This document shows positions 5,723 through 9,015 of a DNA stretch of 9,015 nt, in pieces. Each line of letters begins with the position of its first letter. The first letter of the stretch is position 1. Source of the stretch: CAZPMO01 sp964587515 (GTDB lineage Bacteria; Pseudomonadota; Alphaproteobacteria; MPNO01); NCBI GenBank assembly GCA_964587515.1, contig CAZPMO010000193.1, forward strand, positions 1 through 9,015, in the 5' to 3' direction. Made by a program: the position numbers and the translations under genes. Below the pieces are notes generated by a model, which ran no database searches, was not told the origin of the DNA, and worked only from the letters and a program-made list of their open reading frames with translations.

Positions 5723-7672
5723 ATGGCCGACGAAACCGCTCCCGTGGATACCCCCGACCCGACGCCCGGGAGGGGTCGGCACCTCTTATGGGCGCGGGCG
5801 CTGGCGGCGCTGATGACGACCGGCTGCATCGTCTGGAACCTGGACATCCTGGCCGAATTCGGCCTCGCCCCGATCGAGGAGTCCTTCCAGGCCTTCGTCC
5901 TCGGGCTCGCGCTCGCGGTGGTGTATCTGACGGTCTCGATCGGGCGCAAGTCCCACAAGCGGATCCCGTGGTACGATGTGGCGCTGGCCGTCTTCGCGAT
6001 CGGCGTCCTGTGGTACGTCAGCGCCAACTATCTGCGCCTCAAGGAATCAGGCTACGCCAACAGCACCGACGAGGTGATCGTCCTCGGCGCGATCATCACC
6101 GCGCTGGTGATCGAAGGGCTCAGGCGGGGAGCCGGCTACGTGCTGCTCTGCGTGGTCGGCGTGTTCCTGCTCTATGCGCCGCTCGCCAATATGGTTCCCG
6201 GCCAGCTCATCGGGCTCAAGCTGCCGCTGTGGCAGATCGTGATGAATCTGGGCTTCAATCCCAATGCCGTGTTCGGCCTGCCGCTGACGGTCTCGACGAC
6301 GATCGTGATCATGTTCATCATGTTCGGCCAGGTATTGTTCAAGGCCGGCGGCGGCGAGTTCTTTACCGATCTCGCCATGGCGACCATGGGACGCCGGCGG
6401 GGAGGGGCGGCGAAGATATCGGTCGTCGCCTCGGGACTGTTCGGCACGATCTCCGGGACCGCGGTTTCCAATGTGGTCACCACGGGCATCATCACCATTC
6501 CCCTGATGCGCCAATCGGGCTACCGCGCGACCCACGCCGGCGCCAACGAGGCCATCGCATCGACCGGCGGCCAGTTCATGCCGCCGATCATGGGCGCGGC
6601 GGCATTCCTGATGGCGGAGTTCCTCGAAATACCTTACGCCGACATCGTCGTCGCCGCGCTGATCCCGGCGCTGCTCTATTATTTCTCCGTGTTCATCCAG
6701 GTCGATCTGATCGCGGCGCGCGAGAACATTACCTTCGTCGACCAGGATATTCCCAAAATCGGGTGCGTGCTCCTGCGCGGTTGTTACTTCTTCCTGCCGT
6801 TCGCGATCCTCATCTACATGTTGTTTTTCAAGGGCCAACCGGCGGCGGTGGCCGCGATCTGGTCGACCGGGGTGATGGCGGTCTGCGGGCTGATCTTCAG
6901 TTACAGAGGCCAAAAGATAAAGATTTCCGATATCTATGAGGTGCTCGCCTCGACCGGTCTGGTCGTGGTCGAGCTGTTGATGATCGTCGCCTCGGCCGGA
7001 TTCGTAATCGGCGTCCTCAACATGACCGGTCTCGGCCTCGCGCTGCCCAACTCGCTGATCGATATCGCCGGCAACAATCTGTGGGTGGTGCTGGTGATCG
7101 CCGCGATCGCCTGCATCATTCTCGGCATGGGCATGCCAACGGCGGCGGTTTATATCCTGCTGGCGGCGTTGATCGCGCCGGCGATCGTGGAGGCCGGGGT
7201 GGAAGATATTCCGGCCCACATGTTCATCCTCTATTTCGGCATGATGTCGATGATCACGCCGCCGATCGCGCTCGCCGCCTTCGCCGCGGCGACGCTCACC
7301 AAGGCCGATCCCATGGCGACCGGATTCGTCGCCATGCGCTTCGGGTGGACGGCCTACGTAATCCCATTCCTGTTCGTGCTGTCGCCGACACTCCTGATGT
7401 TCGGCGATCTCTGGGATATCGTGATCAATGTCGCGACGGTGACGGTCGGCGTTTATCTGATCTCCGTCGCGGTCATCGGATACTTCACGCGACCGATTGG
7501 ATGGACGCTTCGGGTGGTCCTGATCCTGGCCGGGATCGCCGCCATGCTGCCCGATGGGGAACTCGGACTGTTCGGTATCGCCGATGCCGCGGGCGTCGTC
7601 GTCGGCCTGGCGCTGCTGGGCCGCGAGGCGATGGCCGGGCGCAAGCGGGTCGCGGCGACAGAAACCTCTTGA
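5723..7672 (+). CDS. TRAP transporter fused permease (DctQ-DctM type, TAXI-associated)
   Basis: A 649-residue inner-membrane protein that fuses the small (4-helix) and large (12-helix) TRAP permease subunits. It would use an ion gradient to import solute delivered by a periplasmic receptor. Residues 1-20 are hydrophilic and Pro-rich. Hydrophobic segments then run almost continuously, with the DctQ-like part up to about 190, the DctM-like core about 190-560, and extra C-terminal helices to about 640. Family signatures are GTISGTAVSN (from 241), STGGQFMPP (280-288), GMGMPTAAVY (468-477) and ITPPIALAAF (511-520). The ATG is five bases after the crotonase stop with only a weak ribosome binding site, so translation is probably coupled. 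Fused permeases of this layout usually pair with TAXI receptors, and one follows 73 bases downstream. Length is normal for the family. The substrate cannot be read from sequence. Confidence 0.93.
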   Translation: MADETAPVDTPDPTPGRGRHLLWARALAALMTTGCIVWNLDILAEFGLAPIEESFQAFVLGLALAVVYLTVSIGRKSHKRIPWYDVALAVFAIGVLWYVSANYLRLKESGYANSTDEVIVLGAIITALVIEGLRRGAGYVLLCVVGVFLLYAPLANMVPGQLIGLKLPLWQIVMNLGFNPNAVFGLPLTVSTTIVIMFIMFGQVLFKAGGGEFFTDLAMATMGRRRGGAAKISVVASGLFGTISGTAVSNVVTTGIITIPLMRQSGYRATHAGANEAIASTGGQFMPPIMGAAAFLMAEFLEIPYADIVVAALIPALLYYFSVFIQVDLIAARENITFVDQDIPKIGCVLLRGCYFFLPFAILIYMLFFKGQPAAVAAIWSTGVMAVCGLIFSYRGQKIKISDIYEVLASTGLVVVELLMIVASAGFVIGVLNMTGLGLALPNSLIDIAGNNLWVVLVIAAIACIILGMGMPTAAVYILLAALIAPAIVEAGVEDIPAHMFILYFGMMSMITPPIALAAFAAATLTKADPMATGFVAMRFGWTAYVIPFLFVLSPTLLMFGDLWDIVINVATVTVGVYLISVAVIGYFTRPIGWTLRVVLILAGIAAMLPDGELGLFGIADAAGVVVGLALLGREAMAGRKRVAATETS

Positions 7673-7690
7673 CCGATTTGTCTACCCCCG

Positions 7691-7719
7691 TTCAGGATCA
7701 ACCAACTGCTCGTCATAAT
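7691..7719 (+). promoter_or_regulatory. Weak internal promoter candidate before the TAXI gene
   Basis: In the 73-base gap after the permease, TTCAGG (7691-7696), 17 bases, then CATAAT (7714-7719). The -10 matches five of six consensus bases and the -35 only three. It could give extra binding-protein transcript, but may be chance. Confidence 0.22.
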
Positions 7720-7745
7720 GAATCGTTGAAAACAGGGAGATAGCC

Positions 7746-8720
7746 ATGACAACAATGAAGTTTAGCGTCGCGTTCGCGGTCGCCATGACCGTGACCGGGT
7801 TGGCCTCGGCTCAAGTCGTCGGTGTCGCCACCAATCCCCAGGGCAGCCTCGGCTACCGCACGGGTATCGCCGTGGCCAAGGTCGTTACGGCCAAGACGGA
7901 CATAATCGCGCGCACCCAGCCAATGGCGGGTTCGACGACCTACATTCCCATGCTGAACCGGGGCGAAATTCCGTTCGGCTTCACCAATGGCGGCGAACTT
8001 CAGCATGCCTATGAAGGCGTCGGCACCTTCAAGGGACGGCCGCAGCCCAATTTAAGGCTGGTCGGCGCCATGTTCCCGCTGCGCTCGGGGCTCGCCGTGG
8101 TGTCGGATTCGGGGCTCAGGAAGGTCAGCGACCTGCAGGGCTACAAGGGCAAACGGATTACCGCCAAGTACACCTCGCTCGCCATCATCCAGGACTTCAT
8201 GGCCGCCTGCCTCGCCAACGGCGGCGTAAGCCACGCCGACTTCAAGCTGGTGCCGGTGTCGGGTTTCGCAAAGGGCGCCGCCGCGCTCGGCGCGGGTAAG
8301 ACCGACATTAGTTGGATCAGCCTCGGCTCCGGCATCGGTCGCAAGGTCAAGACCCAACTGCGCAGTCGCGGCGGCTGGCGCTATCTCGACATGGACACCT
8401 CGCCGGCCGCCGCCGCGCGCTTCAAGAAGCTCGCGCCGGCGCTCAAAATTGTGCTGATAAAGAACACCAAGATGCCGGGCGTCGAAAAGCCGGTCCATAT
8501 CATCGAGATGCAATATGTGATGCTGACCGGCAAGGACATGAACGCCGAGGTCGTCTACAAGGCGACCAAGGCGCTGGCCCAGCACCAGAAGGAGCTGGTG
8601 AAGTCGATGGGCGCCTTCCGCAACAACAAGCGCGATCTGATGGGAACCCTGACGCTCACGCCCTATCATCCGGGCGCCATCAAGGCCTATAAGGAACTGG
8701 GCATGAAGGTGGTCCAGTAA
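7746..8720 (+). CDS. TAXI family TRAP substrate-binding protein
   Basis: A 324-residue periplasmic receptor of the TAXI (TRAP-associated extracytoplasmic immunogenic) class, the expected partner of the fused permease just upstream. AGGGAGA (7734-7740) lies five bases before the ATG. A second ATG four codons in is possible but less well spaced. The signal peptide has Lys5, hydrophobic residues 6-19, and cleavage likely after ASA (20-22). The mature protein starts with VVGVATNPQGSLGYRTGIAVAKVV, matching the glycine-rich opening strand and helix of TAXI proteins. It continues with the NGGELQHAYEG helix, the LVGAMFPLRSGLAVVSDSG strand pair and VSDLQGYKGKRI. The C-terminal half carries the AALGAGKTDISWISLG segment, and the chain ends with helices containing HPGAIKAYKELG. 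TAXI receptors have been linked to dicarboxylate or amino acid uptake, but the ligand here is unknown. It is the last gene of the cluster, followed by a strong terminator. Confidence 0.92.
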   Translation: MTTMKFSVAFAVAMTVTGLASAQVVGVATNPQGSLGYRTGIAVAKVVTAKTDIIARTQPMAGSTTYIPMLNRGEIPFGFTNGGELQHAYEGVGTFKGRPQPNLRLVGAMFPLRSGLAVVSDSGLRKVSDLQGYKGKRITAKYTSLAIIQDFMAACLANGGVSHADFKLVPVSGFAKGAAALGAGKTDISWISLGSGIGRKVKTQLRSRGGWRYLDMDTSPAAAARFKKLAPALKIVLIKNTKMPGVEKPVHIIEMQYVMLTGKDMNAEVVYKATKALAQHQKELVKSMGAFRNNKRDLMGTLTLTPYHPGAIKAYKELGMKVVQ

Positions 8721-8745
8721 CCGCGCCACGCGAGAGCAGGAAATG

Positions 8746-8774
8746 CCGCGCCGCCCATTGGGCGGCGCGGTTTT
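8746..8774 (+). terminator. Rho-independent terminator closing the TRAP cluster
   Basis: CCGCGCCGCCC (8746-8756), loop ATT, GGGCGGCGCGG (8760-8770) form a perfect eleven-pair stem followed by TTTT (8771-8774). It lies 25 bases after the TAXI stop codon. This is the best terminator in the window. Confidence 0.9.
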
Positions 8775-8776
8775 CG

Positions 8777-8800
8777 TTAGAGCATGATCCAGCCAAATAG
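8777..8800 (+). repeat. Copy 2 of the 24-base intergenic repeat
   Basis: Matches 4956-4979 at 20 of 24 positions in the same orientation. It begins two bases after the terminator T-tract, and contains AGAGCATGATCC, close to the common alphaproteobacterial intergenic repeat. It leads directly into the two palindromes that follow and may be the edge of one composite element. Confidence 0.65.
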
Positions 8801-8814
8801 GACCATTTGACCGA

Positions 8815-8903
8815 GATTAGTCCGCCCCGCGGTTAGGCGCGCTTTGCATGGCGATGCGGCGCATCGGCAAAGAAGCGCAACGACGCCACGGGGCGGAATA
8901 ATC
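8815..8903. repeat. Long imperfect palindrome 1
   Basis: Outer arms 8815-8829 (GATTAGTCCGCCCCG) and 8889-8903 pair at 14 of 15 positions. Inside, CTTTGC (8842-8847) pairs with GCAAAG (8867-8872), and the apex is CGATGC (8852-8857), loop GGC, GCATCG (8861-8866). Together these form an extended hairpin or cruciform of 89 bases with internal bulges. No T-tract follows. Confidence 0.75.
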
Positions 8904-8914
8904 CGGCCTTCGGT

Positions 8915-9007
8915 GGGGCAAATCGGCTTCTCGGGTGCGTTGCGACGCTTGCCCGATGCACCGCATCGCGCTACGCGCCGCGCCTGCCCGAGAAACCGAT
9001 TTGCCTC
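8915..9007. repeat. Long imperfect palindrome 2, same apex as palindrome 1
   Basis: Outer arms 8917-8935 and 8987-9005 pair at 18 of 19 positions (one C-A mismatch), with a further G-T and G-C pair extending to 8915/9007. The apex is CGATGC (8954-8959), loop ACC, GCATCG (8963-8968), the same six-base stem as in palindrome 1. The window ends eight bases later, so the element may continue. Confidence 0.78.
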
Positions 9008-9015
9008 CATCAAAT

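Noticed and set aside
6047..7219. Minus-strand open frame of 390 codons opposite the permease gene
   Set aside because: The translation is a run of His, Asp, Arg and Gln, the typical reverse reading of a hydrophobic membrane protein. The plus-strand permease motifs are unambiguous.
8777..9013. Minus-strand 78-residue open frame at the right edge
   Set aside because: It lies entirely in the palindromic repeat region, is Arg/Cys-rich, has no ribosome binding site visible in the window, and is best explained as a chance frame through repeats.

Overview
The window looks like high-GC alphaproteobacterial DNA. The grounds are TRAP/TAXI transporters, a 3-hydroxybenzoate 6-hydroxylase-like flavoprotein, hybrid-kinase-type receiver sequence, strong GGAGG ribosome binding sites, and intergenic repeats resembling the GAGCATGATCC and GGGGATGAC repeats common in Alphaproteobacteria. 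It is a draft scaffold with two runs of N (1505-1617 and 2603-2612). Assignment below class level is not possible from the sequence alone.

Left part (1-3745, very GC-rich; single 60-base lines counted at 72-77%). A secreted, distantly DUF3047-like protein and an FAD-dependent aromatic hydroxylase lie on the minus strand. A hemerythrin-like protein diverges from the hydroxylase on the plus strand. After the 10-N gap comes a minus-strand segment in which the 5' two-thirds of a 2-oxoglutarate/Fe(II) oxygenase gene is joined, out of frame, to a receiver domain like those ending hybrid histidine kinases. Both genes are broken at this joint, which is either a real deletion or an assembly chimera.

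Right part (3746-8776, all plus strand) is one coherent transport cluster. It holds a DctP-family TRAP substrate-binding protein, an atypical enoyl-CoA hydratase/isomerase-family protein, a fused TRAP permease of the kind that works with TAXI proteins, and a TAXI substrate-binding protein. A strong rho-independent terminator closes it. The cluster probably imports an organic acid, with the crotonase-fold enzyme perhaps acting on its CoA ester. The notable point is that two unrelated classes of binding protein flank a single permease. A GC-rich hairpin between the DctP and crotonase genes could set expression levels within the cluster.

Right edge (8777-9015) is non-coding. A 24-base motif, also found before the crotonase start, is followed by two consecutive long imperfect palindromes that share the same hairpin apex. 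This looks like a composite dispersed repeat cut by the end of the window.
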